DNA of 64,000 nt from Aliivibrio fischeri ATCC 7744 = JCM 18803 = DSM 507. Lineage in GTDB: Bacteria > Pseudomonadota > Gammaproteobacteria > Enterobacterales > Vibrionaceae. A program made the translations under genes and the position numbers. Of the stretch, positions 17,244 through 27,447 are shown piece by piece. The stretch lies in NCBI RefSeq assembly GCF_023983475.1, contig NZ_CP092713.1:1302001-1366000 (forward strand), read 5' to 3'. Every line of letters begins with the position of its first letter. The stretch's first letter is position 1. A model generated the notes under the pieces. It worked only from the letters and a program-made list of their open reading frames with translations, ran no database searches and had not been told where the DNA came from.

Positions 17244-18878
17244 ATGCTCTTAGAACGAATAGAAGTTTCAGGATTTCGAGGCATTAAACGCTTATCACTT
17301 TCTTTTGAACAACTCACCACTTTGATAGGCGAAAATACATGGGGCAAGTCATCATTGCTTGATGCGCTTTCTATTGCCCTGCCCATTTCAGGCGAATTAC
17401 ATCAATTTACACTTAAAGATTTTCACCAAGACCACTCTATTTCATATACTCAAGACCAACACATTCAAATCATTATTACTTGGCAAACCACAGAAAAAAA
17501 TGAGCATAAAGCGGGCCGTTATAGAAAGCTCTCCTCACTGTGGCAACATGATGCAAATAGCAATACACAACGTATTTACTACCGTGTAAGTGCAACAAAT
17601 AATGACGGAAAGATAACCTCTTCAAGCTCATTTTTAAATAAAGATGGTAATGTGTTGCGTTATCACCGTATCGAATGCTTGGTTTATGAGCTCATCAAGT
17701 TACACCCTGTCATTCGGATCCGAGACTCACGCCGACTTAGCCCTGGTCCTTTTACTGATCACGTTCCCGATGATCGAATTGAGCGACGAATTAATAATAC
17801 CTGTCGACGCCTATTAACGGCTCCTGGGCAAGTAAATAGTGGCGAAATAAAAAGTGCCTTACAATCAATGCAATCTCTCGTTGATCATTACTTTTCTTTT
17901 AGAAATCATAGACGACATGGTCAACATAAAGTGCGTGATGATTTATTCTTTGGGCAAAAAGCGGAAGGCGTTTCTTTAAACCAATTTGTAAATCAAAATC
18001 AAAGCAAACAGACTAAATTATTATTATTGGGTTTACTTAATACCTACTTACGAGCAAAAGGACCAAATACATTAAAACAATCGGCGCGACCAGTCATGAT
18101 TGTAGAAGATCCAGAAGGACGACTTCACCCAACACAATTAATTCAAGCATGGACATTACTTAATCATATTCCCATGCAAAAAATCCTCACGACAAACAGT
18201 AGTGAATTGCTTAGCGCCGTTCCATTATCATCCATAAGACGTTTAGTTAGAGAATCTGATTCCACCTCTAGTTACGCCTTAACCCCAACGAGTTTATCTC
18301 GTGATGATTTGCGTCGAATTACGTTTCATATTCGATTTCAGCGCTCTAATGCTTTATTTGCTCGTTGTTGGCTACTTGTTGAAGGTGAAACTGAAGTATG
18401 GTTATTTAACGAAATGGCTCGAATTCTTGGTTATAACCTTGCCGCTGAAGGGGTACAAATCATAGAGTTTGCTCAATCAGGATTAAAATCATTAATAAAA
18501 ATGGCCAAAGCACTTCATATTGAGTGGCATGTGGTTACTGATGGTGATCCTGCCGGGAAGAAATACGCCTTTGCAGTAAAAAGTCAGCTCGAAAACGAGC
18601 ACGAGCGTCACCGTTTAACAGAACTACCACATAAAGATATTGAGCATTATTTATATCATCACGGTTTTGAAGAGTTATTCAGAACACTGTCAAATATTTC
18701 AGCCGATCAACCTGTTCCACCTAAAAAGATCATAGTAAAAACGTTAAAAAAATACGCAAAACCGGATGTCGCATTAGCTATTGTGGAGCACTGTGAAGAG
18801 ATGGGACCTGAGAGTATTCCTTTATTACTACGGTGGACATTAAAACGTACGGTTACAATGGCAAAAGGACAAGGATAA
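17244..18878 (+). CDS. ybjD: OLD-family ATP-dependent endonuclease, YbjD-like
   Basis: 544 residues matching E. coli YbjD along the full length. N-terminal ABC-type ATPase: ERIEVSGFRGIKRLSLSFEQ, Walker A variant GENTWGKSSLLDAL (about 29-42), signature/Walker B region VMIVEDPEGRLHP, then the C-terminal TOPRIM domain with WLLVEGETEVWLFNEMA (catalytic Glu), VIEFAQSGLK and HVVTDGDPAGKKY (DxD). OLD proteins are DNA nucleases, some used in phage defence (Gabija GajA, P2 Old); the YbjD branch itself has no settled role. SD GAGGAAG. It stands alone with a terminator after it, with no UvrD-like partner, so it is not a Gabija locus. Confidence 0.92.
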   Translation: MLLERIEVSGFRGIKRLSLSFEQLTTLIGENTWGKSSLLDALSIALPISGELHQFTLKDFHQDHSISYTQDQHIQIIITWQTTEKNEHKAGRYRKLSSLWQHDANSNTQRIYYRVSATNNDGKITSSSSFLNKDGNVLRYHRIECLVYELIKLHPVIRIRDSRRLSPGPFTDHVPDDRIERRINNTCRRLLTAPGQVNSGEIKSALQSMQSLVDHYFSFRNHRRHGQHKVRDDLFFGQKAEGVSLNQFVNQNQSKQTKLLLLGLLNTYLRAKGPNTLKQSARPVMIVEDPEGRLHPTQLIQAWTLLNHIPMQKILTTNSSELLSAVPLSSIRRLVRESDSTSSYALTPTSLSRDDLRRITFHIRFQRSNALFARCWLLVEGETEVWLFNEMARILGYNLAAEGVQIIEFAQSGLKSLIKMAKALHIEWHVVTDGDPAGKKYAFAVKSQLENEHERHRLTELPHKDIEHYLYHHGFEELFRTLSNISADQPVPPKKIIVKTLKKYAKPDVALAIVEHCEEMGPESIPLLLRWTLKRTVTMAKGQG

Positions 18879-18881
18879 AAA

Positions 18882-18909
18882 AACGCCAACAGCATATACT
18901 GTTGGCGTT
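18882..18909. terminator. Bidirectional terminator ybjD/aroG
   Basis: 11-bp stem AACGCCAACAG/CTGTTGGCGTT, 6-nt loop, A7 on the left for leftward aroG transcription. Confidence 0.9.
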
Positions 18910-18928
18910 GATATTTTGTAAAGAACTC

Positions 18929-19981
18929 TTATTTGTTACGTCGTGCCGTTACTGAATCAGCTAATTGACGAAGTACTTTTTCGGTATCATCCCAACCAAT
19001 ACAAGCATCTGTAATCGATTGACCATACGTTTCTACTTTGCCATTAACTAAATCTTGGCGACCTTCTACTAAATGGCTTTCAATCATGACACCGAATACA
19101 GCATCTTCACCACCTGAAATTTGACCACAAACATCATCAGCAACAACCATTTGACGTTTAAAGTCTTTTGAACTGTTTGCATGGCTGAAATCAATCATCA
19201 CTTTTTGCGGTAAACCAGAAGCAGCAAGTTGCTCTTTAACAGGTTTAACATGATCTGCGCTGTAGTTCGGCTCTTTACCACCACGAAGAATGATATGACA
19301 GTCAGGATTACCTGCTGTTTCTACGATTGCAGAATGACCATATTTCGTTACTGATAAAAAGTGGTGTGATGAACCAGCTGAACGAATCGCATCCGTTGCA
19401 ATCTTGATATTACCATCAGTACCGTTTTTAAACCCTACAGGGCATGAAAGACCAGAAGACAGCTCACGGTGAACTTGAGATTCGGTTGTACGAGCACCAA
19501 TTGCTCCCCAACTAATTAGATCACCCATGTATTGCGGAGTGATCATATCTAAAAATTCACCCGCTGTTGGCAATCCCATATCCGTTAGATCAAGCAACAA
19601 TTTACGACCAATACGTAGGCCATCATTCAATTTAAATGAATCATCCATATAAGGGTCATTGATTAACCCTTTCCATCCAACTGTCGTACGCGGTTTTTCA
19701 AAATAAACACGCATCACAACTTCTAAACGATCACCCAACTCATCACGCAATACTTTTAGCTTTTCACCATACTCTAGTGCCGCTTTTGGATCATGAATAG
19801 AACATGGTCCTATAATTACTAAAAGACGGTCATCCTCACCTTGAAGAATATTATGAATAGCTTGACGAGACTGAAACACCGTTTTAGCAGCAGTTTCAGT
19901 TGTCGGAAATTTTTCTAGTACAGCAACAGGCGGTAAAAGTTCTTTTACTTGTTTAATTCGTACATCATCAGTTTGATACAT
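18929..19981 (-). CDS. aroG: DAHP synthase (AroG type)
   Basis: 3-deoxy-D-arabino-heptulosonate-7-phosphate synthase, first step of aromatic amino acid synthesis from PEP and erythrose-4-phosphate. 350 residues with type I-alpha motifs: VIGPCSIHDPKAALEY (metal Cys), RVYFEKPRTTVGWKGLINDP, AIGARTTESQVHRELSSGLSCPVGFKNGTDG, HIILRGGKEPNY and MIDFSHANSSK. Similarity by eye is closest to the Phe-sensitive AroG, though isozyme feedback type is not proven. SD GGAAG. No clear TyrR box was found upstream. Confidence 0.95.
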   Translation of the reverse strand: MYQTDDVRIKQVKELLPPVAVLEKFPTTETAAKTVFQSRQAIHNILQGEDDRLLVIIGPCSIHDPKAALEYGEKLKVLRDELGDRLEVVMRVYFEKPRTTVGWKGLINDPYMDDSFKLNDGLRIGRKLLLDLTDMGLPTAGEFLDMITPQYMGDLISWGAIGARTTESQVHRELSSGLSCPVGFKNGTDGNIKIATDAIRSAGSSHHFLSVTKYGHSAIVETAGNPDCHIILRGGKEPNYSADHVKPVKEQLAASGLPQKVMIDFSHANSSKDFKRQMVVADDVCGQISGGEDAVFGVMIESHLVEGRQDLVNGKVETYGQSITDACIGWDDTEKVLRQLADSVTARRNK

Positions 19982-20229
19982 TGCTTATTCTTCCATCTCT
20001 GTTATACAGGTTATCTTCCTGCATCTTTATTCTCCATTCTGTTAACGTAACGTGTCTTGTTCTGTTGTGCAATGGTTAATTTAATATAACTTACTACTCA
20101 TACCTCTTTTGACATGAACCACACATAACCTCATTTTTTGCGTAATAAACAATCAAAGAAACAAGAATCACTTCTTTAGTTTAATGAATATGTTACAGTA
20201 ACTTTGGCTAGTAACTGAAAGGACTAATT

Positions 20230-20976
20230 GTGACGATTAAAAATACAAAGAGAACAAATGTCATTACTTTTGAAGCTGTTGATAAATTTTACGACCAATT
20301 TCATGCGCTAAAAAATATCAACTTAGCCATTCAAGAAGGTGAAAAAGTCGTTATTTGTGGTCCTTCTGGATCAGGAAAATCTACGCTTATTCGCTGCATT
20401 AATGCGTTAGAATCCATCCAGAATGGTCAGCTTTCACTTTTTGATGAGGTGTTATCACCAAAGCACCTTGATAAAGGGAAAATTGGCATGGTATTTCAAC
20501 ACTTTAATCTTTTCCCACATTTAACCGTGTTAGAAAACCTAACCCTATCTCCAATCAAAACGTTAAAGCTTTCTAAGGCTCAAGCAAAAGAGCGTGCATT
20601 GACGTATTTAAAACGCGTCAATATCGCGGAACAAGCTGATAAGTACCCATCACAGCTTTCTGGCGGCCAACAACAACGCGTCGCTATTGCTCGTTCATTG
20701 TGTATGGAGCCTAAAATTCTCCTATTTGATGAGCCAACTTCTGCACTTGATCCTGAAATGATCAGTGAAGTTCTTGATGTAATGTCGGATTTGGCTAAAG
20801 AAGGCATCACAATGGTTTGTGTTACTCATGAAATGGGATTTGCCAAAAAAGTAGCAGATAGAGTCGTTTTTATGGATGAAGGTGAAATTGTTGAGGTTGC
20901 AGAGCCTCTCCAGTTTTTTGAATCCCCACAACACGCCCGAACTCAGCGCTTTTTAAACCAAATATTAAGCTATTAA
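20230..20976 (+). CDS. Polar amino acid ABC transporter, ATPase
   Basis: 248 residues, GTG start with GGA upstream. GlnQ/HisP-type ATPase: Walker [10 protein letters not shown] (about 46-54), Q-loop [17 protein letters not shown], signature [15 protein letters not shown], Walker [16 protein letters not shown]-loop VTHEM. First gene of a four-gene cassette (ATPase, permease, binding protein, permease); the next ATG is 1 nt after its stop. Confidence 0.95.
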   Translation: MTIKNTKRTNVITFEAVDKFYDQFHALKNINLAIQEGEKVVICGPSGSGKSTLIRCINALESIQNGQLSLFDEVLSPKHLDKGKIGMVFQHFNLFPHLTVLENLTLSPIKTLKLSKAQAKERALTYLKRVNIAEQADKYPSQLSGGQQQRVAIARSLCMEPKILLFDEPTSALDPEMISEVLDVMSDLAKEGITMVCVTHEMGFAKKVADRVVFMDEGEIVEVAEPLQFFESPQHARTQRFLNQILSY

Positions 20977-20977
20977 G

Positions 20978-21772
20978 ATGAATTACTTTACTCGTATTTT
21001 TGCACCTGTTCTCTCTGCCACTCTTCAGATCTTATTACTTGGTTTAGGTCTTTTTTGGGTTTTGGACAGTGGTGCTCAAGCCATGAACTATCAATGGCAA
21101 TGGGATCGAGTTCCTGACTTCATTTTCTTTTATGAAGATGCTGAATGGTTTCCTGCAGAACTAATTGAAGGTTTGTTGGTTACTTTAAAAATATCCGCCA
21201 TCAGTGCGATTGCAACACTTACTATTGCTCTGATTACCGCATTATTGCGTCTATCAAACTCTATTGTAGGTAAAACAATATCAACGCTATACATTGAGTT
21301 GATCCGTAATACCCCATTATTGGTTCAAATCTATTTATTGTATTTCGTTTTTGGCCCTTTTTTAGGGTTAGATCGCTTCACTACCGCCGTCTTAGCTTTG
21401 GCTTTGTTTCAAGGTGCATATACAGCCGAAATCTTACGTTCAGGCTTAATCAATCTACCTAAAGGACAATTTGAAGCGTGTAAGACATTAGGTCTTTCTC
21501 AGTTCAACAGCTATCGATATGTTGTTTTACCTCAAGTAATTAGAAAAACCTTACCCTCACTAACCAACGAATTAGTTTCCTTAGTTAAAAACTCTTCTAT
21601 AGTCAGTGTAATGGCTATTTTTGACCTTACAACTGAGGGAAGAAATATTGTATCGGATACAGCAATGCCATTTGAAATTTGGTTTACAGTAGCCGCCATC
21701 TATTTAATGATAACATTAAGCCTTTCTGCTTTATCAGCATGGCTAGAATACAGAATGCACAACGCACACTAA
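20978..21772 (+). CDS. Polar amino acid ABC transporter, permease 1
   Basis: 264 residues, HisM/GlnP-type integral membrane protein. Several TM helices; EAA loop seen as YTAEILRSGLINLPKGQFEACKTLGLSQFNSYRYVVLPQ (about 149-187), and the family motif YIELIRNTPLLVQIYLLYF. It follows the ATPase with a 1-nt gap, showing translational coupling. Confidence 0.93.
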   Translation: MNYFTRIFAPVLSATLQILLLGLGLFWVLDSGAQAMNYQWQWDRVPDFIFFYEDAEWFPAELIEGLLVTLKISAISAIATLTIALITALLRLSNSIVGKTISTLYIELIRNTPLLVQIYLLYFVFGPFLGLDRFTTAVLALALFQGAYTAEILRSGLINLPKGQFEACKTLGLSQFNSYRYVVLPQVIRKTLPSLTNELVSLVKNSSIVSVMAIFDLTTEGRNIVSDTAMPFEIWFTVAAIYLMITLSLSALSAWLEYRMHNAH

Positions 21773-21786
21773 GGAGAACAACTCGC

Positions 21787-22596
21787 ATGAAGCACCTATT
21801 ACTTTCGTTTTTTGGATTAAGCTTACTATTTAGTAGTTCAGCATTTGCCGCAACGACAACCGACAACACACCCAATTTAGATAAAATTCAAGAGCGTGGT
21901 ACATTAAAAGTAGGTTTAAGTACTTTTGTTCCATGGGCGATGAGAAATCAACAAGGTGAGCTAATTGGTTTTGAAGTCGATGTGGCAAAACGTCTTGCTG
22001 AAGACTCTGGTTTGAAAATTGAGTTCATTCCTACAGCTTGGGATGGTATTATTCCCTCTCTTATTTCTGGTAAATTTGACGTCATTATTGGTGGATTAAC
22101 GATTACTGATGAACGTTCAAAAAGTGTTCTATTTACTGTTCCTTATTCACACTCAGGTGTACAGGTTGCTGCTAATAAAGAGTTAACGGACGGCTTTACT
22201 CGTGAAGACTTCAATTCAAGACGCGTAAAATTTGCAGCACGCCGTGGTTCAATTACCGTTGCAGCTATCAAAGAACACTTTCCAAAAGCAAAAGTTCTAC
22301 AATTTGATGATGAAGCACAAGCCTTTCAAGAAGTATTAAATGGTAATGCTCACGCCGTAGCAGCATCAACGCCTAAACCAGAATTTGATACACTCAAACA
22401 CGCTGATATTCTTTACTTACCATTTAAAGAGCGTTTATCACAAGGCAATGAAGCCTTTGCTGTTCGTTTAGGTGAAGAAGATAAAAAAGCGTATTTTGAT
22501 GAGTGGATCAAAGCTCGCACCGATGACGGTTGGCTAAAAGAGCGTTACGACTATTGGTTTACAAGCCTAGATTGGCAATCACAAACAGCGAAATAG
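21787..22596 (+). CDS. Polar amino acid ABC transporter, periplasmic binding protein
   Basis: 269 residues from the ATG at 21787 (SD AAGGAG 11 nt upstream; signal peptide MKHLLLSFFGLSLLFSSSAFA follows directly). An upstream in-frame ATG at 21679 lies inside the permease gene and is rejected. Family 3 binding-protein features: GTLKVGLSTFVPWAMRNQQGELIGFEVDVAKRLAEDSG, TAWDGIIPSLISGKFDVIIGGLTITDERSK (ligand carboxylate Arg in ERS). Ligand is probably a polar or charged amino acid, not resolved. Confidence 0.94.
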   Translation: MKHLLLSFFGLSLLFSSSAFAATTTDNTPNLDKIQERGTLKVGLSTFVPWAMRNQQGELIGFEVDVAKRLAEDSGLKIEFIPTAWDGIIPSLISGKFDVIIGGLTITDERSKSVLFTVPYSHSGVQVAANKELTDGFTREDFNSRRVKFAARRGSITVAAIKEHFPKAKVLQFDDEAQAFQEVLNGNAHAVAASTPKPEFDTLKHADILYLPFKERLSQGNEAFAVRLGEEDKKAYFDEWIKARTDDGWLKERYDYWFTSLDWQSQTAK

Positions 22597-22599
22597 AAC

Positions 22600-23460
22600 A
22601 TGTATCAAAGAGCATCCTTTAGGCTCAATCGATTAGATTGGGGATTACTGATCATTATCGTAGGGTTCGCCACTTGGTTATTGACTAAAGACAGTGGTAC
22701 CTTGGCTTATCATTGGCAGTGGTCTAAAGCCATTCAGCTTTTATTTACTCCAAAAGCAGATGGTTCTCTCCCTTACTTTTTTGATGGTTTGTTTTCAACA
22801 CTACGTTTAACGTTTTGGGGGATGCTCTTTGCCATTTGTTTCGGTGTCTTATTAGGCTTAGGACGCCGTTCAAATCTTACTGTGATTAGAGCGTTATCAA
22901 ATAGCTATATTCAACTGATCAGAAACATTCCACCTTTGGTCTTTATTTTTATATTTTACTTTTTTATCGCTAACCAACTGGTTCCTTTATTAGATCTTGA
23001 AAACTTATTACGTGAACACTCTGGTGATATTAATTTGCTACAGCAGTTCCTTTTTGGCTCTGCTAATCTGTGGGAGAACTTAACAGCTGGAGTATTGTGT
23101 ATTGGCATGATCTCTGCCGCTTATATTGGTGAGGTCGTTCGTTCAGGGTTGGATGCAATACCTAAAGGCCAACATGAAGCCGCAAAAACACTGGGATTAT
23201 CAACTTGGCATCGATATCGATACATTATCGCTCCACAAGTATTTAAAGTGATCATTCCACCTTTAGCTGGTCAATGTATCTCTTTAGTTAAAGATTCTTC
23301 TATTATCTCTTTAATTTCAATACAGGAATTAACGTTTGTTGGCACTGAAATGGCAAATTCAAGCGGTATGATTTTTGAAATTTGGATTGTTGTCGCTTTC
23401 TGTTATTTCATTCTTTGTTTTATGCTTTCCCAACTCTTTAATTATTGGGAACGTAAGTAA
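22600..23460 (+). CDS. Polar amino acid ABC transporter, permease 2
   Basis: 286 residues, second HisM-type permease. YIQLIRNIPPLVFIFIFYF and the EAA loop IGEVVRSGLDAIPKGQHEAAKTLGLSTWHRYRYIIAPQ (about 184-221) are clear. An insertion between about 120 and 160 (PLLDLENLLREHSGDINLLQQ) enlarges a loop compared with permease 1, as in the larger subunit of Bzt/Aap-like systems. It starts 3 nt after the binding-protein stop and ends at a terminator. Confidence 0.93.
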   Translation: MYQRASFRLNRLDWGLLIIIVGFATWLLTKDSGTLAYHWQWSKAIQLLFTPKADGSLPYFFDGLFSTLRLTFWGMLFAICFGVLLGLGRRSNLTVIRALSNSYIQLIRNIPPLVFIFIFYFFIANQLVPLLDLENLLREHSGDINLLQQFLFGSANLWENLTAGVLCIGMISAAYIGEVVRSGLDAIPKGQHEAAKTLGLSTWHRYRYIIAPQVFKVIIPPLAGQCISLVKDSSIISLISIQELTFVGTEMANSSGMIFEIWIVVAFCYFILCFMLSQLFNYWERK

Positions 23461-23470
23461 AGCAGTTAAA

Positions 23471-23496
23471 AAAGCTCAAGAATACTCTTGAGCTTT
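23471..23496. terminator. Terminator of the amino acid ABC operon
   Basis: 11-bp stem AAAGCTCAAGA/TCTTGAGCTTT with a 4-nt loop; also positioned to end the convergent chemoreceptor gene. Confidence 0.88.
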
Positions 23497-23527
23497 AATA
23501 TCAATTTAATTGATAGCGATATGTCAG

Positions 23528-25393
23528 TTACACTGTAAACTTATTCATTATCCTTTCTTGGCTTTCAACCACACTCACCTGTTCATTAATAGAAACCGCA
23601 GCACCTTGTGCCGCCTCATGAACCAATACTGATAAATCTTTAATATTCACAGTCTTTCCATTTATTTCTTCAGCAACATGGCTTTGCTCTTCAGCAGCAG
23701 AAGCTATATGAATATTCATATCATTAATTTGTTGAATTGTTTCTCTTATCTGAGTTAATGCTTCAGCGGTTTGCTTGGCTTTATCAACGGTAGAGTCCGC
23801 TCTTTGTTGACTGCTTAGCATTGAAGAAGAAACACTCGCCGCTCCCGATTGCAATTGTTCAATCATTGTTGCTATTTCTGTTGTCGATTCTTGCGTACGC
23901 TTAGCGAGGGTTCTTACTTCATCAGCAACAACAGCAAACCCGCGGCCGGCCTCTCCTGCTCTTGCTGATTCTATTGCCGCATTAAGAGCAAGTAAGTTTG
24001 TTTGCTCTGCAATATCATTAATAACACGTAAAATTGTACCAATGCTGTCCGTCGCTTTTTCTAGTTTTCCAACTTCTTCTACAGCTTGATTAATGTTCGT
24101 TGATAGATCAGTAATTTCTTCTGATGTTTGATTTACAACCGTCATACCGTGCTCGGTTGCACTGTCCGCTTTTTTGGCATATTCAGCGGCACTTTGTACG
24201 TTTCCTGCCACATCAACCGACGTAGCAGCCATCTCATTCATGGCCGTTGCCAGTTGCTCTAACTCCATCATCTGTGTATTCATTGCAGTTTCGGAGTCAT
24301 TTGCACCAACTAAGATCTTCTGAGCCCCTTGATTTAATTGGTGACTTAACGCTTTGGTTTCTGTTACTTGAGTTTGAAGATTAATAATAAACTGATTAAA
24401 GCCTTTCGCTAGAGGTGCGAATTCAGGATCAATTTTGGTATCAAGTCGCTGTGTTAAATCCGCTTCTCCTGATGCTACGTTCTGAATTGCAGAATTTAAT
24501 GTTTGAACAGGACGGATAAGACGAGTAATAAACATCAGCATCAAAACAATTGAAACAATAATCGCAACAACTGAATATATTAATGAATCATTTTTTAATT
24601 CATTGATTTGTTTAAACACTTTACCTTCATCAAGAACAACACCAATTGACCAAGGATAGCCATCAATAGAGGTAAATGAGACATCGTGTGTCGCCCCGTT
24701 GATCTCTATTGTTTGTAAGTTTGAGTTTAATTGAATATTTGGTAGGAATGACGCCATAGATTGACCATTGTATTGGCTATCAGGATGAGCGATAACGGTT
24801 CCTGCCTTATCAACAATAAATAAGTATCCAGCATCAAATAGTTCAACTTGATTCACTAACTCAGCTAAACTTCCTAAGCTCAAATCGAAAAAAATAGATC
24901 CAATAAACTGATTATCTGACTTTACTGCCGTTGCAATTGAAATCAGAATTTCTCCAGTAAGGGCATCTTCGTAAGGTTCAGTAATTATTGTGCCATTTTT
25001 TTGTTTTGCGGATATATACCAACCACGAGTTCTTGCATCATATCCTTGAGGATCCCACGTTGGATCATTACTAACAAAATCATGTCCATCTTCAAAACCG
25101 ATGCCTGCAAGTACAAACGCTTTTTTTACTTGAGGTTGGCTTAAGATTGTCTCAAGCGTTTTTGAGTTCAAATCTCTTTGAGCAATTTCTGTTACGTATT
25201 CGGCTAATAACGTTTTTCCCGCTAGTTCTGAATTCACCGTTGTGCGTACACCATCAACAATCTCATGAATACTTGATTGAACTTCATGCTCTACTTCTTT
25301 TTTCATATTAAGGTATTGAACAGTACTTAATAGAGCCAAAGTCACTGTCATAATAATTGAAAAAGCTAAAATAATTTTGTGTCGAAACTTCAT
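23528..25393 (-). CDS. Methyl-accepting chemotaxis protein with periplasmic dCache domain
   Basis: 621 residues. TM1 about 7-28, a periplasmic double-Cache sensor ([53 protein letters not shown]), TM2 about 275-297, HAMP ([28 protein letters not shown]) and a signalling hairpin with the tip [46 protein letters not shown]. The Cache motif WYxxA followed by DxxTG is the pattern seen in many amino-acid-sensing chemoreceptors (PctA/Mlp37 type), fitting the neighbouring amino acid transporter. No C-terminal CheR pentapeptide is seen. Confidence 0.94.
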   Translation of the reverse strand: MKFRHKIILAFSIIMTVTLALLSTVQYLNMKKEVEHEVQSSIHEIVDGVRTTVNSELAGKTLLAEYVTEIAQRDLNSKTLETILSQPQVKKAFVLAGIGFEDGHDFVSNDPTWDPQGYDARTRGWYISAKQKNGTIITEPYEDALTGEILISIATAVKSDNQFIGSIFFDLSLGSLAELVNQVELFDAGYLFIVDKAGTVIAHPDSQYNGQSMASFLPNIQLNSNLQTIEINGATHDVSFTSIDGYPWSIGVVLDEGKVFKQINELKNDSLIYSVVAIIVSIVLMLMFITRLIRPVQTLNSAIQNVASGEADLTQRLDTKIDPEFAPLAKGFNQFIINLQTQVTETKALSHQLNQGAQKILVGANDSETAMNTQMMELEQLATAMNEMAATSVDVAGNVQSAAEYAKKADSATEHGMTVVNQTSEEITDLSTNINQAVEEVGKLEKATDSIGTILRVINDIAEQTNLLALNAAIESARAGEAGRGFAVVADEVRTLAKRTQESTTEIATMIEQLQSGAASVSSSMLSSQQRADSTVDKAKQTAEALTQIRETIQQINDMNIHIASAAEEQSHVAEEINGKTVNIKDLSVLVHEAAQGAAVSINEQVSVVESQERIMNKFTV

Positions 25394-25516
25394 AGAAACA
25401 TCCTAAATCCGATATTTAAACTTACATTTCGAAACATCATGTCATCTAAGATTCGTACAAACCAACATGTCGCAACATTTTTGCAACAGCTGTCTCATTA
25501 ATAATTTTACATAAAA

Positions 25517-25546
25517 AAACGGTCAACCTTATAAAGTTGACCGTTT
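25517..25546. terminator. Terminator after the YciC-like gene
   Basis: 11-bp stem AAACGGTCAAC/GTTGACCGTTT, loop of 8 nt, with A7 on its left giving a U-run for leftward transcripts. Confidence 0.88.
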
Positions 25547-25574
25547 ATATCAATCATAATGATAAAACTATTAA

Positions 25575-26255
25575 TTATTCAATAGCTTGGATTTCTTCTA
25601 GTTTAGTCGTATTTACTGTAAACACTCTAAAGATAAAAATCGTGTTCATCATTGATAAAACCACTTCAGAAATAGAAAAAATGAAAGACAATACTGGCGA
25701 TTGTAGGCCAATTAAACCAAGTCCATATTCTAGTGCCCACATCAAACCAGTAGTAAAACCAAAAATAATAACTAAGCCTTTAAATAACACCCAGTAATTG
25801 TCTTTTGTATCATGCCAACCCAATTTAATCGCATCATTTGTATTTTCTTTATAAAGAACACAATAGATCTCCGTAAATGAGAAACGTGCCATTAAATACA
25901 AACCAGGCAAAATAAGCGCCATGAATCCCATTAATATCGCTAATCCCAAAATCATGTTCATCAATACAAACGAAAACCATGTTTTGGCTGGTATTTGATA
26001 CAACTGACTAAATGGAACTCTTCTTCCATCAAATGAATAAGCGATGTAATAGAGAATAGCTCCTTTATAAAAAGGATAGATAGTCAAAATAAATAGCATA
26101 TATACTAAAAACTTACCTGGACCATCGTTCTCATTAAAGCTTAACGCTATCCCATTAGTGATAAGCGCGAATGGAAGAACAAGCATACAAAAGGCAATAA
26201 AATGCTTTTTGAAGTAGTTGAAACTATCCATCAATAAAACTGATAAGGCTGGCAT
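25575..26255 (-). CDS. Integral membrane protein, YciC-like
   Basis: 226 residues with about six hydrophobic segments. Layout and the block LAILMGFMALILPGLYLMARFSFTEIYCVLYKENTNDAIKLGWHDTKDNYW recall the YciC (UPF0259) family, in which a glycine/proline-rich helix is followed by a cytosolic acidic loop. Function unknown. SD-like GGGATAG upstream of ATG. Monocistronic. Confidence 0.7.
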   Translation of the reverse strand: MPALSVLLMDSFNYFKKHFIAFCMLVLPFALITNGIALSFNENDGPGKFLVYMLFILTIYPFYKGAILYYIAYSFDGRRVPFSQLYQIPAKTWFSFVLMNMILGLAILMGFMALILPGLYLMARFSFTEIYCVLYKENTNDAIKLGWHDTKDNYWVLFKGLVIIFGFTTGLMWALEYGLGLIGLQSPVLSFIFSISEVVLSMMNTIFIFRVFTVNTTKLEEIQAIE

Positions 26256-26350
26256 ATTTTTCTATCCCTAAGAATAAATATAATAAATAACGGTTATTTA
26301 ATGAGAATAACAAATATCAAACAAACTAAGAAGTTAATTTTTCTTATCAC

Positions 26351-27256
26351 TTATCGTATAACGTTATGATTCTTAATCATTCTTATACCCTCTCTTCTTA
26401 TACAATCACTAATAGGGTTTTGATCCATTGATGAACGCCAGATAAATGAGAGTGTTCTTTCCATATTCAGTTCAGGTACATTTAATGCGACTAATTCACC
26501 GCGTTCAATGTATTTCACTACATCTAAGTAAGGTAAACAGCTTAAATATTGTCCATTTGCTACTAATGTTCGTAATACTGGAACGTATTCGTATTCACGC
26601 CATACGTCTAAATCAGGAATTTTGCCATGAATGGCACTATCAAAAATAGTTCGAGTTCCTGCACCATGCTCACGCAATACCCATTTTGCTTGCTCTAATT
26701 GGGCTAAGCTGACTTTTTCATGCTTAGCAAAAGGATGATGAGCCGCAGCAACAATGATCAAATGGTCGGTACAAAAGACTTCTTGATGAATTCGACTATC
26801 ATCACAACGCCCTTCGATAATACCTAGTTCATATTTGTAATCTAATACCCCTTCAATAATACCAGAGGTGTTTTTTACTCCTAAGGAGATTCGAATTTCT
26901 GGGAAATCGTTATCAATATTACTGATAAGGTTTGGAACTAAGTGTTCTGCTGCGGTTTGACTCGCGCCTAATGATATTTCACCACTGATCAAATGCTGAT
27001 CATAAAAGCCTAATTCGATTTGTTGAGCATCATGAATCAGCTTTTTAGCTTTCGGCCGAAGCCATACACCCCAATGAGTGAGCGCCATTCGTTTTCCGTG
27101 ACGTTCAAATAATGAACGTCCCAACATTTTTTCTAATTGCGACAACGACATACTGGTAGCTGATTGAGTCAAAGACAATAATTCAGCCGCTTGACTGACG
27201 CTTCCTGTTGTCGCTACTGCATCAAAAACTGCCAACTGTTTTAATGAATAACGCAT
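26351..27256 (-). CDS. LysR-family regulator
   Basis: 301 residues from the second ATG (MRYSLKQL), with GAGATGG upstream; an alternative ATG two codons earlier is badly spaced. N-terminal winged HTH (YSLKQLAVFDAVATTGSVSQAAELLSLTQSATSMSLSQLEKMLGRSLFER) and a periplasmic-binding-like effector domain (GEISLGASQTAAEHLVPNLI, LGIIEGRCDD). Reads away from the FocA-CBS gene across about 190 nt, the standard LysR arrangement, so that gene is its likely target. Confidence 0.92.
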   Translation of the reverse strand: MRYSLKQLAVFDAVATTGSVSQAAELLSLTQSATSMSLSQLEKMLGRSLFERHGKRMALTHWGVWLRPKAKKLIHDAQQIELGFYDQHLISGEISLGASQTAAEHLVPNLISNIDNDFPEIRISLGVKNTSGIIEGVLDYKYELGIIEGRCDDSRIHQEVFCTDHLIIVAAAHHPFAKHEKVSLAQLEQAKWVLREHGAGTRTIFDSAIHGKIPDLDVWREYEYVPVLRTLVANGQYLSCLPYLDVVKYIERGELVALNVPELNMERTLSFIWRSSMDQNPISDCIRREGIRMIKNHNVIR

Positions 27257-27303
27257 AACCATCTCTTTTATAAGAACTTATTTTGTGTAAATCATACCAT
27301 TTT

Positions 27304-27321
27304 AGTTTCATAAGGAAAACT
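27304..27321. promoter_or_regulatory. Candidate LysR-type operator
   Basis: AGTTT-N8-AAACT inverted repeat (contains the T-N11-A pattern) in the region between the divergent LysR and FocA-CBS genes. Confidence 0.4.
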
Positions 27322-27447
27322 GATATAGAACCTAAAAACAATCAATTTTACCCCAAACACTTTTGCTCATAATCTAACTGGGCTTAAGCAAGACGGGTTA
27401 GCTCATATTCCTTAAGCATTTTTATAACCAATACTTAAGGAGGACAA

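Noticed and set aside
17244-18878. Gabija phage-defence locus
   Set aside because: Only the OLD nuclease is present; the next genes are aroG and an ABC transporter, with no UvrD-like GajB.
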